Source: Flavobacterium fluviatile (GTDB taxonomy: Bacteria > Bacteroidota > Bacteroidia > Flavobacteriales > Flavobacteriaceae). Taken from it: a DNA stretch of 64,000 bases. The position numbers and the translations under genes are program-made. Every line of letters starts with the position of its first letter. The first letter of the stretch is position 1. The notes below the pieces were generated by a model that did not search any database, had not been told where the DNA came from, and saw only the letters and a program-made list of their open reading frames with translations. Below, in pieces: positions 15,831 to 24,573 of the stretch. The DNA lies in NCBI RefSeq assembly GCF_010645065.1, contig NZ_JAADZW010000001.1, forward strand, positions 682,001 through 746,000, in the 5' to 3' direction.

Positions 15831-18239
15831 ATGTTTTTTATTAAACCCGAACTAAAAAAATTAGTAACAAAGCCCTTGTATGCGGTATTGCTTTTCTGTT
15901 TTGCCATTACAACTATTTATGCCCAGCAAAAGACCGGAAATATTCAGGGTACCGTTATAACATCTGATGATAAATCGGGAGAATCAGTAACTGTAGCCCT
16001 TTCGCAATTAAAAAAATCAGATATAACAGATGAAAATGGGGTTTTCCATTTCAAAAATATTCCGGAAGGAAATTATGATTTGCAAATAAACATGAAAGGT
16101 TATGAGCCCATTATAAAAAATGTAACTGTATCTGCAGAACAGACTTCTGAAGTATCGATCCAGCTAAATTCTTCGTTAAGGGAACTACAAGAAGTTGTAA
16201 TAGTTTCGGGAGCGAAAAAATTTGCTGAAAAGAAAAGTGAATATGTAGCAAGGCTTCCGATCAGCAATCTTGAAAACCCGCAGGTTTATACTGTAGTCCC
16301 AAAAGAACTTTTTCAGGAACAAATTGCAGTTGATTTTAAAAGTTCTTTAAACTCGGCTCCGGGCTTAAGCAATGTAGTCCAGAGTGTTGGATCAGGCGGG
16401 GTTGGTTTGAGTTTGAGAATGCGCGGTTTTAGCGGTGCATCTGCTGCAGGATCTATACGCAACGGAATGAACACTAACTGGGTAACGATGAGTGACCCTG
16501 TAAATTTAGAAAGCATCGAAGTCATTAAAGGACCATCAGGAACTTTGTTTGGATCAGCATTAACTACATACGGAGGTCTTATTAACAGAGTGACAAAAAA
16601 ACCTTTTGAAACTACAAAAGGAGAAGTAAGTTACACTACCGGAAGCTGGGCATTAAGCCGTACAACTATCGATTTCAACACCCCGATTAATGAAGAAAAA
16701 ACAATGCTTTTCAGAGTTAATGCTGCCTTAGACAATCAGAAAACATGGCAGGATCAGGGTAAGAGCAAAACCTTTATTATTGCCCCGTCTTTTACTTATC
16801 ATGTAAGTGACCGGCTGACTTTTGATTTTGATCTGGAAGTGTACAGCGGCAGCCGTAATGCCAGCTATATTGGTCTGGGAAATCTGACTCTGGCAACATC
16901 TCCTTACAAAAGCTTTAATGACTTCAATTTTGATTTCAAAAAATCTTATACCACAGATGATTTACAATCTGAAGCAAAAACAACAAATGTATTCGCCAGA
17001 GCAACATACAAATTATCAGACAACTGGATTTCACAAACCAATTTCTCTAATGCCTATACAGATAATAAAGCTAATTATCTATTCTTACTCATAAACAACA
17101 ACCCTGACACGGATGCTTTACCGCTTCTGCAACGCAGGCTAATGAATATAAACAGTACTTTTAAAACAAGTCAGATTCAGCAAAACTTTGTCGGGAATTT
17201 TAATATTGGAAATATAAAAAACCGTCTGCTTCTGGGTCTGGACTATACCTATATCAGCACAAATGATAACAGATGGACTATCAACTCCTATGATGCATCT
17301 GCCGGAAATGCATTAACTCCAATAAATGGAAATGCTCCGTTTATTAATATCGAAAAATACAAACAGATGATAGCTGCGATGCCGTCGCCATCAGTAGTAA
17401 ACAACAGAGATTTAAGAACTACAAGTGTTTACGCATCAGATGTGATTAATTTTACAGATAATTTAATTGCTATGGCGAGTGTTCGATGGGATCATAATGA
17501 AAATAAAATTGCCCATTACAATCAAAATGCTATTTCTCCTAAATTGGGTTTAATTTATCAGGTAGTGAAAGACAAAGTATCACTTTTTGGAAATTATATG
17601 AATGGCTTTAACAATGTTGGTGCAGGGATGACATCTGATCCGGAAAATCCGGTCGATTTTAAACCTGAAAGAGCCAATCAGCTAGAAGGTGGTGTTAAGC
17701 TTGAATTGTTAGGAGGAAAATTAAACGGAACCCTGAGTTACTACAATATTGAAGTAAAAGATAAGTTACGCGCAAATCCGGATAACCCTTTATATACTGT
17801 ACAAGATGGTACTCAAAAAAGCAGAGGTTATGAAGCCGATTTAATTGCAAATCCATTCAGAGGGTTTCATGTTATCATGGGATATGGATACAATGAAAGC
17901 GAATATACTTCAGGAGCACTTCAGGGAAACAGGCCTTACTCTACTCCTGCTAATGTTGCAAATCTTTGGATGAGCTATAAAATATTGGATGGAAAAGTAA
18001 AAGGCCTTGGATTTGGCTTTGGAGGAAACACACAAAGCGACAGCTACTTTAATGATGCCAATACATTTGAATCAAACGCATATACTGTTATGGATGCTAC
18101 GGTTTTTTATGAAAATCAAAAATTCAGATTAGGCTTAAAACTAAACAACATTGCAAATAAAGAATATTGGTCGGCGGATTCATGGGCAACTATGATGCCT
18201 ACAAGACAACTTGTAGCTAACCTGACATACAAATTCTAA
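15831..18239 (+). CDS. TonB-dependent siderophore receptor
   Basis: The protein has 802 residues. A signal peptide ends around TTIYAQQ (about residue 32). A CarboxypepD_reg-like domain follows (NIQGTVITSDDKSGESVTVA). The plug has SAPGLSNVVQSVGSGGVGLS and LESIEVIKGPSGTLFGSALT, and the barrel ends LVANLTYKF. It is a close paralogue in layout of the receptor at 12160. The plug and barrel words of siderophore receptors, the divergent AraC regulator and the downstream PepSY and esterase genes all suggest ferric-siderophore import. The ligand is unknown. Confidence 0.9.
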   Translation: MFFIKPELKKLVTKPLYAVLLFCFAITTIYAQQKTGNIQGTVITSDDKSGESVTVALSQLKKSDITDENGVFHFKNIPEGNYDLQINMKGYEPIIKNVTVSAEQTSEVSIQLNSSLRELQEVVIVSGAKKFAEKKSEYVARLPISNLENPQVYTVVPKELFQEQIAVDFKSSLNSAPGLSNVVQSVGSGGVGLSLRMRGFSGASAAGSIRNGMNTNWVTMSDPVNLESIEVIKGPSGTLFGSALTTYGGLINRVTKKPFETTKGEVSYTTGSWALSRTTIDFNTPINEEKTMLFRVNAALDNQKTWQDQGKSKTFIIAPSFTYHVSDRLTFDFDLEVYSGSRNASYIGLGNLTLATSPYKSFNDFNFDFKKSYTTDDLQSEAKTTNVFARATYKLSDNWISQTNFSNAYTDNKANYLFLLINNNPDTDALPLLQRRLMNINSTFKTSQIQQNFVGNFNIGNIKNRLLLGLDYTYISTNDNRWTINSYDASAGNALTPINGNAPFINIEKYKQMIAAMPSPSVVNNRDLRTTSVYASDVINFTDNLIAMASVRWDHNENKIAHYNQNAISPKLGLIYQVVKDKVSLFGNYMNGFNNVGAGMTSDPENPVDFKPERANQLEGGVKLELLGGKLNGTLSYYNIEVKDKLRANPDNPLYTVQDGTQKSRGYEADLIANPFRGFHVIMGYGYNESEYTSGALQGNRPYSTPANVANLWMSYKILDGKVKGLGFGFGGNTQSDSYFNDANTFESNAYTVMDATVFYENQKFRLGLKLNNIANKEYWSADSWATMMPTRQLVANLTYKF

Positions 18240-18260
18240 ATCAATTTCATTATTTTTTTT

Positions 18261-18300
18261 ACCAGGTTAACAGCTTTTAAAGCTGTTAGCTTGGTTTTTT
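18261..18300 (+). terminator. Hairpin after the second receptor gene
   Basis: TAACAGCTTT pairs with AAAGCTGTTA, extended by ACCAG/TTGGT, followed by a T-run. It could attenuate transcription between receptor and PepSY gene, since the PepSY ATG is only 13 bp further on. Confidence 0.7.
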
Positions 18301-18312
18301 ATCATTAAAATT

Positions 18313-19482
18313 ATGACAAATAATCCAATTATAAAACCTCAAAAGAAAACCTCAAAAAAAAGTAAATGGAGTATTATAAACGCCTGGCTCCACTTATGGC
18401 TCGGACTCTCATCAGGTATTATTGTATTTATTGTATCACTAACTGGTGTATTGTTTATTTTTTGTGATGATATTATAGACGGATTGGCTTATGATTCTTT
18501 ATACGTAAAGGAAGTAAAAGATAAAAGATTAACTCCCGAGGAACTCATTTTAAATTACAAAAAACAAAACCCCGAACGGACTCCAAGTTATTTTATTACC
18601 TATCGCAACCCGGAACGTACTGTAAAAATGGGGTCTTATACTAAGGAACGTGATTTACAATTTTCGTGGATTGACCCTTATACCGGAAAAATACTGACTT
18701 CCGGTAAAGCGTATGACTTCTTTTATATCATCGCCCATATTCATAGTGGGGAAATGCCTTTTGGTGATACCGGGAATTTAATCGTAGAAATTTCTGTATG
18801 GATATTTTTAATAGAATTAATAACAGGATTAATTTTGTGGTGGCCCAAAAAGTGGAATAAATCTACCCGAAAACAAAGTTTTACCATAAAAACCAATGCA
18901 AGCTTTAAACGGCTGAATTATGATTTACACAATGTCCCTGGGTTTTATAATTTATTGCCGGCACTCTTAATTACTGTTACGGGCTTAATTATAGTCAACA
19001 AACCTTTGAATAAAACTACGCATCATCTTTTGGACGGAAAGCCGAAAGCATACAAAGAAATTGAAAAATTTAGTCCGGAATATGATTCATCAAAAAAATT
19101 TAGTGCTATAAATCCAGTAATATCAAAACTTTTTGCTAAAAACCAATCCGCAGAGCAAGTTAAATTAGGCATTCCTGCAAAAGACAGCCTCACTATTTTT
19201 ACAGCTGTATCCGCCAAAAGCATTGGCCTTAAAGGCGTTGAAAATGGAAAAACGTATGTCGTGAATCGCTATAACGGTAAAAATATTGAGATTCCTGTAC
19301 AAGTCATGAACGGATTAGGCATTGACGAAATGACCATGAACCTTCATATTGGCTTTTGGGCAGGATGGTTCGGAAAAACACTAACTTTATTTGTTGGGCT
19401 TGTATGTATGTTTCTGCCTGTAACCGGTTTCTTAATTTGGTATGGCAGGCGAAATAAAAAGAAAAAGGAACAATTAAATTAA
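18313..19482 (+). CDS. PepSY-associated TM protein (siderophore-iron reductase-like)
   Basis: The protein has 389 residues with four membrane segments. The first is WLHLWLGLSSGIIVFIVSLT; others are near residues 155-175, 210-230 and 350-375. Histidines near membrane faces (IAHIHSGEMPFGD, YDLHNVPGFYN, NLHIGFWAGW) suggest haem or metal ligands. PepSY-associated membrane proteins next to siderophore receptors are thought to reduce ferric siderophore at the inner membrane. The context fits: receptor before, siderophore esterase 5 bp after. The reductase role is inference. Confidence 0.85.
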   Translation: MTNNPIIKPQKKTSKKSKWSIINAWLHLWLGLSSGIIVFIVSLTGVLFIFCDDIIDGLAYDSLYVKEVKDKRLTPEELILNYKKQNPERTPSYFITYRNPERTVKMGSYTKERDLQFSWIDPYTGKILTSGKAYDFFYIIAHIHSGEMPFGDTGNLIVEISVWIFLIELITGLILWWPKKWNKSTRKQSFTIKTNASFKRLNYDLHNVPGFYNLLPALLITVTGLIIVNKPLNKTTHHLLDGKPKAYKEIEKFSPEYDSSKKFSAINPVISKLFAKNQSAEQVKLGIPAKDSLTIFTAVSAKSIGLKGVENGKTYVVNRYNGKNIEIPVQVMNGLGIDEMTMNLHIGFWAGWFGKTLTLFVGLVCMFLPVTGFLIWYGRRNKKKKEQLN

Positions 19483-19487
19483 ATACT

Positions 19488-20585
19488 ATGAAAAGGATAC
19501 TCTTCTTACTATTTGTATTGCTTCCATACGCTAATTCATTTTGTCAGGACAGTATTGTCATTGGCAGCAAACACCATATTTTTTCTAAAGCATTAAACGA
19601 AGAACGCAATTTTTGGATCTATCTTCCACCCGATTATAACTCTAAAAAATTTGCTCCTGCAAAATATCCCGTCGTTTATTTACTGGACGCTGAAAGCAAT
19701 TTTCATTCCTTTACAGGACTCCAGCAATCTTTGGCAAAAGGACCATACGCAATGACTCCGCAAATGATTGTGGTTGGAATTTGCAATACTAATCGCACCT
19801 TAGATTTAACACCAACCGAAAGTAATCGTGTCGCTTTTTATGATAAAAGCAAAAAGTTTTTTAAACAAAGCGGCGGCAATAAAAACTTTATAACTTTTTT
19901 AGTAAAAGAACTTCGCCCCTACATCGATTCGAATTACAGAACTTCAGGTTACAATATCTTAAACGGACATTCCTTTGGCGGATTGACTGCTACAAACATT
20001 TTGCTTCATAACACAAAATTATTCAACTCTTATGTTATTATTGATCCTAGTCTCTGGTGGGATGAGGAGATCATGATCAAAAAAGCGGACTCTATTTTCA
20101 ATACAAAAGATTTTGAACAAAGAAGTATTTATGTTGCAATGGCTAATAAAATCAGTATTCCGCAGGACACTACCACAGATATGGCCCGAGGAATCAGAAA
20201 ATTTGAAAAATTATTAAAAGAAAAGAAACCTAAAAACCTGCGATGGAATTTTAAGTTTTATGAAAATGAAGACCATGGAACGATTCCGATTCCGGCAGAA
20301 TATGATGGTTTACGATTTATTTTTAAAGAACATTTAGTTCAGGTTAAAGAAGCTGTTCATAATCCTGGTCTGGTATCGCAACAATATGCAAAACTTTCTA
20401 AAGAAACCGGTTTTAGTTTTTTGCCATCAGAAAGCTTTTTAGACTGGATGGGTAATTTTTGTCTTGAAAGAGATCAGGTAAATAGTGCCGTTACCTTTTT
20501 TCAGTTAGCAAAAACCTATTATCCAAACAGCAAAAATGCTTATTTATCGTTAGAAAAAGCACAATTGAAATTGGAAAAAAAATAA
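19488..20585 (+). CDS. Alpha/beta hydrolase, Fes/IroE-like siderophore esterase
   Basis: This 365-residue protein has a signal peptide ending about SFCQD (residue 20). The esterase D fold shows the nucleophile S162 in NGHSFGGLTA, the loop DPSLWWDEE, and a His in YENEDHGTIPIP. These match the enterobactin-esterase-like family (Fes, IroE). A C-terminal helical, TPR-like tail of about 80 residues follows. It should hydrolyse ferric-siderophore esters or acyl groups in the periplasm. It is 5 bp after the PepSY gene, so co-transcribed. Substrate unproven. Confidence 0.82.
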   Translation: MKRILFLLFVLLPYANSFCQDSIVIGSKHHIFSKALNEERNFWIYLPPDYNSKKFAPAKYPVVYLLDAESNFHSFTGLQQSLAKGPYAMTPQMIVVGICNTNRTLDLTPTESNRVAFYDKSKKFFKQSGGNKNFITFLVKELRPYIDSNYRTSGYNILNGHSFGGLTATNILLHNTKLFNSYVIIDPSLWWDEEIMIKKADSIFNTKDFEQRSIYVAMANKISIPQDTTTDMARGIRKFEKLLKEKKPKNLRWNFKFYENEDHGTIPIPAEYDGLRFIFKEHLVQVKEAVHNPGLVSQQYAKLSKETGFSFLPSESFLDWMGNFCLERDQVNSAVTFFQLAKTYYPNSKNAYLSLEKAQLKLEKK

Positions 20586-20654
20586 TATCCCCGGTTTCTT
20601 TTAAGAAAATTAAATTAAAATCCTTAATTGTTTTTAACTATTCTAAATAAGGCT

Positions 20655-20662
20655 TAAGTTTG
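20655..20662 (+). promoter_or_regulatory. Bacteroidota -7 element of the DUF4198 gene
   Basis: TAAGTTTG matches TAnnTTTG, 27 bp before the ATG. Confidence 0.45.
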
Positions 20663-20689
20663 TAGAAATATTTAAATAGAAATACGACT

Positions 20690-21415
20690 ATGAAATCACA
20701 CACATTAAAAAAAATAGCATTTATTTTACTAATGCTAGTTGCCGCGCCTTCTTTATTTGCTCATGCTCTTTGGATAGAAACTAAAGCTACCGGTACAAAA
20801 GGAAAAGCACAGGAAGTAAACGTTTATTTTGGAGAATTCTCAGAAAATGATATCACAAAAGCTGACAAATGGTTTTCAGATTTAAAAGACTTCACATTAG
20901 TGTTGGTTTCCCCTTCAAAAAAAGAAACAAAACTGACCACAAAGGCTTTAGAAAATAAATATCAGGCCTTTTTTACTCCTGATGAAGATGGTGTATATAC
21001 TATTGTGATGCATCATACTGTAAAAGATGTATATGGCACAATGAAACTGGATTACAACTCTAGTGCAAATGTTGTTGTTGGAAATAAAAACACAGGAAAC
21101 AACATTGCTAATAATTCCAACAAGATTGCTGTTTTTTCTGAAAACGCAGACATTGCAAAAAAGAATACAAAAATCAACGGAGTAGCCTCTTATGATGGCA
21201 ATATTGCTAAAGAAGCAAAAATTAAAGTTATAGCGCCAAACGGATGGGAAAAAGAACTGTGGACAAATGACAAAGGTGAGTTTTCTTTTACTCCAATATG
21301 GTCCGGAAATTATATGGTTGAATATGCTCACACCGAAAAATCCGGAGGAGATCACAACGGCAAAAAATACGATGAAATCTGGAAAATGGCGACATATCAA
21401 ATTGCTGTTAAGTAA
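20690..21415 (+). CDS. DUF4198 periplasmic protein
   Basis: The protein has 241 residues with a signal peptide ending SLFAHA (about residue 24). The mature start HALWIETKATGTKGKAQEVN is the DUF4198 signature, in which an early His after the cleavage site may bind metal. The domain ends with a second beta part (KINGVASYDGNIAKEAKIKV) like a carboxypeptidase-regulatory fold. DUF4198 proteins often accompany metal or siderophore TonB receptors. Here it sits directly before one and has its own promoter and terminator. Its exact role is unknown. Confidence 0.8.
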   Translation: MKSHTLKKIAFILLMLVAAPSLFAHALWIETKATGTKGKAQEVNVYFGEFSENDITKADKWFSDLKDFTLVLVSPSKKETKLTTKALENKYQAFFTPDEDGVYTIVMHHTVKDVYGTMKLDYNSSANVVVGNKNTGNNIANNSNKIAVFSENADIAKKNTKINGVASYDGNIAKEAKIKVIAPNGWEKELWTNDKGEFSFTPIWSGNYMVEYAHTEKSGGDHNGKKYDEIWKMATYQIAVK

Positions 21416-21443
21416 TTTGAAGTTATCTAAATCTTTATCTACA

Positions 21444-21470
21444 AACCTTGCTAAAAAGCAAGGTTTTTTT
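21444..21470 (+). terminator. Rho-independent terminator
   Basis: AACCTTGCT (21444-21452) pairs with AGCAAGGTT (21457-21465), followed by a T-run. It ends the DUF4198 gene. Confidence 0.85.
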
Positions 21471-21578
21471 ATTTCACCTTTTTTTTCAATACTAAAACAA
21501 AATTTAATAAGCTAAATTCTAATATAATTTTAATGTAATCTTAATTAAATTTTAAGAAAGAAAACTCATTCATAATTT

Positions 21579-21608
21579 TTTGTTAACACATTCATGTATT
21601 TATATTTG
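21579..21608 (+). promoter_or_regulatory. Bacteroidota -33/-7 promoter of the third receptor gene
   Basis: TTTG at 21579-21582 and TATATTTG at 21601-21608 are separated by 18 bp, close to the Bacteroidota sigma consensus. The receptor ATG follows at 21644. Confidence 0.6.
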
Positions 21609-21643
21609 CACCGAATAATTTTTATTAAATCTAAATAAAGAAC

Positions 21644-23911
21644 ATGAAGAATAAATTACTGCTGGTCTTATCATTTGTAAGTTTTATTTCCTATAGCCAA
21701 AATAAAGCATCAGATACCGATAGTGCTTCAGCAATTAATGACACCGTTAAGAAAAAAAAGGGTCAGGAACTAAACGAAGTTATCGTAACAGGGAACAAAC
21801 ATCAAAAACCAGTTACGGCATTACGTTCAGGATTAAAACCAATGGACACACCTCAAAGTGTACAAGTAATTGGTTCTGATGTGATCGAACAACAGCAAGC
21901 CATCCGTCTGAGTGAAGTATTAAAAAACGCTAATGGTATTAATGTAAGCTCGGCACGTGGCGGAGCTCAGGAATCTTTTTCTTCCAGGGGATATTCCTTA
22001 AGTGGTAATAATAATGGTAATAGTAATGCAGGAAGTATTTTGAAAAATGGTTTTCGATTTAATTCTGGTTCTATTCCTGATATTTCTGGTTTAGAAAAAG
22101 TAGAATTCCTTAAGGGAGGTTCAGCTATCTTATATGGAAATGTTGCCCCAGGAGGAATTTTGAATTTGGTTACCAAAGCGCCTTCTTTTACAAAAGGCGG
22201 ATCAGTATCTATGCAGGCAGGAAGTTATGCTTATTACAAACCATCAATTGATTTTTATGGCCCTTTAAACAAATCTATTGCCTATAGAATCAATGCTTCT
22301 TATGAAAATTCGGAAAGTTTTAGAGATGTGGTAAAAAACGAGCGTTTTTATGTAAATCCATCTTTACTTTTCAACGTTTCTGATAAAACACAAATTACGG
22401 TTCAGGGAGATTATTTGGATGCCGACTGGACTCCGGATTTTGGAACAGGAGCGATCAGTTATCCAGCCCCTGCTACAAACTCTATCATAATTGATGCACC
22501 ACGTAATATGTATTATGGTGCACTATGGTCAAGAGGAAATACAAAATCAGCCAGTGCATCAGCATTTGTAAACCACGATTTTAACGAAAACTGGAAATTA
22601 AATTTCAATGCTTCCTATCAATCTTATAACAGAACTCAAAAATCTACAGCTCAATTATCCGGTGTAACACCCACTGGAGACTGGAATAGAGGTTTAGTCC
22701 AAAACAAAAACCTGGAGCGAATTTTTGCTGATCAGTTAAGTTTACAAGGAACTTTTAATACGGGAAGCGTCAAACATCAAATCTTTACAGGTGCTGATTG
22801 GGAAAATTCATTTGCTCCTGCTTATACTTTTGCTTTTAACCCAACAACTTACGACAAAATCAATTTGTACACTTTTGACCCTGACAATCAAAGAACAGAT
22901 GAGCCAAATGCAAGAAATACCCAAATAGCCAACACTGACACCAATCGTTTTGGAGTTTACTTTCAGGACTTAGTTTCAATTACTGAAAAATTCAAAGTTT
23001 TAGCAGGTATTCGCTGGTCCTGGCAGGAGTTAGAAGTAACTACTTATAAAGAAACCGCTGGTAATGGAAAACCTGAAGGAACTGAACCAACTGTTGCCCC
23101 TAAGAAATTAGACAATGCATTTTCTCCTAAAGCCGGATTAGTGTTTCAGCCAACAAAAGACATCTCATTATTTGCCAGTTACTCCAATTCATTTACTCCA
23201 AACACAGGAACTACAGTAGATTTACAGCCTATTGAGCCCTCTATAATTGATCAGTATGAAGCTGGAATTAAAACCGATTTTCTAAAAGGTCTTTTCAGCA
23301 CCAACGTAACTGTTTACCAAATCACTAACAACAACTTAGCTCAAACAGCTGAATTTAAAGCTGATGGAACACCTAATACTGATACATCCATAAAAGTTTT
23401 GAACGGACAGACTAAAAGTAAAGGAGTTGAAGTGGATATTACTGCAAAACCAGTACAAGGCTTAAGTATTATAGCGGGATACAGTTATAATGATTACCGT
23501 TACTCTAAAACATCTGGTTTAAACGGAAGTCCTGTCGAAGGAGACCGTTTAGTTGGAACTCCACAAAATACTGCTAATTTGAGTTTCTTCTATACTTTGC
23601 CAGAAGGTTTATTTAAAGGTTTATCTCTAGGTGCCATAGGAAATTATATAGGTGATCGAATTGTAGGCTGGAACAATCAACACAACAATACAGATCCTGT
23701 TAAATATCCTGATGGAATTTACCACAGAGAAATTCCAATTGGTGGTTACACTACTATTGATGTTTCTGCAGGATATTCCTGGAAAAAAATATCTTTATTG
23801 GTTAAATTATCAAACATCACAGACGAACTGAACTACACTGTTCATGAAAACTACAGTGTTAATCCAATCGCGCCACGTCAGGTAATGGCAAGTTTGAAAT
23901 ACAAATTATAA
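21644..23911 (+). CDS. TonB-dependent siderophore receptor
   Basis: The protein has 755 residues with a signal peptide ending FISYSQN (about residue 19). Unlike the two upstream receptors it has no carboxypeptidase-like domain. After a short linker (GQELNEVIVTGNKHQKPVTA) the plug starts, with TPQSVQVIGSDVIEQQQAIR and LEKVEFLKGGSAILYGN. The barrel ends PRQVMASLKYKL. It fits the siderophore receptor family that imports hydroxamate or catecholate iron. The preceding DUF4198 gene points to metal uptake. A separate promoter suggests independent control. Confidence 0.9.
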   Translation: MKNKLLLVLSFVSFISYSQNKASDTDSASAINDTVKKKKGQELNEVIVTGNKHQKPVTALRSGLKPMDTPQSVQVIGSDVIEQQQAIRLSEVLKNANGINVSSARGGAQESFSSRGYSLSGNNNGNSNAGSILKNGFRFNSGSIPDISGLEKVEFLKGGSAILYGNVAPGGILNLVTKAPSFTKGGSVSMQAGSYAYYKPSIDFYGPLNKSIAYRINASYENSESFRDVVKNERFYVNPSLLFNVSDKTQITVQGDYLDADWTPDFGTGAISYPAPATNSIIIDAPRNMYYGALWSRGNTKSASASAFVNHDFNENWKLNFNASYQSYNRTQKSTAQLSGVTPTGDWNRGLVQNKNLERIFADQLSLQGTFNTGSVKHQIFTGADWENSFAPAYTFAFNPTTYDKINLYTFDPDNQRTDEPNARNTQIANTDTNRFGVYFQDLVSITEKFKVLAGIRWSWQELEVTTYKETAGNGKPEGTEPTVAPKKLDNAFSPKAGLVFQPTKDISLFASYSNSFTPNTGTTVDLQPIEPSIIDQYEAGIKTDFLKGLFSTNVTVYQITNNNLAQTAEFKADGTPNTDTSIKVLNGQTKSKGVEVDITAKPVQGLSIIAGYSYNDYRYSKTSGLNGSPVEGDRLVGTPQNTANLSFFYTLPEGLFKGLSLGAIGNYIGDRIVGWNNQHNNTDPVKYPDGIYHREIPIGGYTTIDVSAGYSWKKISLLVKLSNITDELNYTVHENYSVNPIAPRQVMASLKYKL

Positions 23912-23937
23912 ACTAAAATCAGGTTTAAACTTTTACT

Positions 23938-23986
23938 AAAAAACTTTTTCTGCCTCTTTCATTTTGAAAAGCAGGAAAAGTTTTTT
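23938..23986 (+). terminator. Terminator of the third receptor gene
   Basis: AAAAACTTTTTCTGC pairs with GCAGGAAAAGTTTTTT around a 17-base loop. A very similar hairpin follows the HIT gene at 24503, in the same order of words (CTTTTTCTGCCTC..ATT), so the two may derive from one duplicated element. Confidence 0.7.
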
Positions 23987-24053
23987 CTTTTAAAATAAAA
24001 AGTATTTTTGTCGAAATTAATTCCAATATCAAAAACCTTATATAAATTAAAAT

Positions 24054-24479
24054 ATGCCTAGTCCAGTTTCAGAATGCCTTTACTGTCAAAACAACGACAC
24101 CTTACACCAGTTAATGATAAAAGTTGCAGATTTAAAAGTTTCACAGCTTTTCCTTTTCAAAGAACAATCTTATACAGGCCGTTTAAATGTAGTTTACAAC
24201 CATCATGCAGTTGAATTTTATGAATTAAGCGACGAACAACGCAATTTATTCATGGAGGATGTTGCTACAGTCGCAAAAGCTATTGCAAAAGCCTTTAATC
24301 CTGATAAAATCAACTACGGGGCATTTAGTGATACTTTATCGCATTTACACATGCACATCGTTCCGAAATACAAAGATGGTTACGGATTTGGAAGTGTTTT
24401 TGAAATGAATCCTCAAAAAACTTATTTATCTGACGAAGAATACAACACTGTTATCGAAAAAATTAAAGCGAATTTGTAA
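24054..24479 (+). CDS. HIT family hydrolase/nucleotide-binding protein
   Basis: This 141-residue protein carries the HIT signature HLHMHIVPK with H97, H99 and H101. These form the nucleotidyl-histidine site. CLYCQNND near the N-terminus could be part of a zinc site. HIT proteins hydrolyse or bind nucleotide derivatives such as Ap4A or AMP conjugates in the cytoplasm. It stands alone between two terminators. The exact substrate cannot be told. Confidence 0.9.
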   Translation: MPSPVSECLYCQNNDTLHQLMIKVADLKVSQLFLFKEQSYTGRLNVVYNHHAVEFYELSDEQRNLFMEDVATVAKAIAKAFNPDKINYGAFSDTLSHLHMHIVPKYKDGYGFGSVFEMNPQKTYLSDEEYNTVIEKIKANL

Positions 24480-24502
24480 TCAGATTTAATCGAGCATCAA
24501 CT

Positions 24503-24552
24503 AAAAAGCTTTTTCTGCCTCATTCAATTTTGAAATGCAGAAAAAGCTTTTT
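24503..24552. terminator. Terminator between HIT and MutS-like genes
   Basis: AAAAAGCTTTTTCTGC pairs with GCAGAAAAAGCTTTTT around an 18-base loop. It lies between convergent genes and can serve both strands. Confidence 0.7.
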
Positions 24553-24573
24553 CATTATAAAAAGATTTCAATG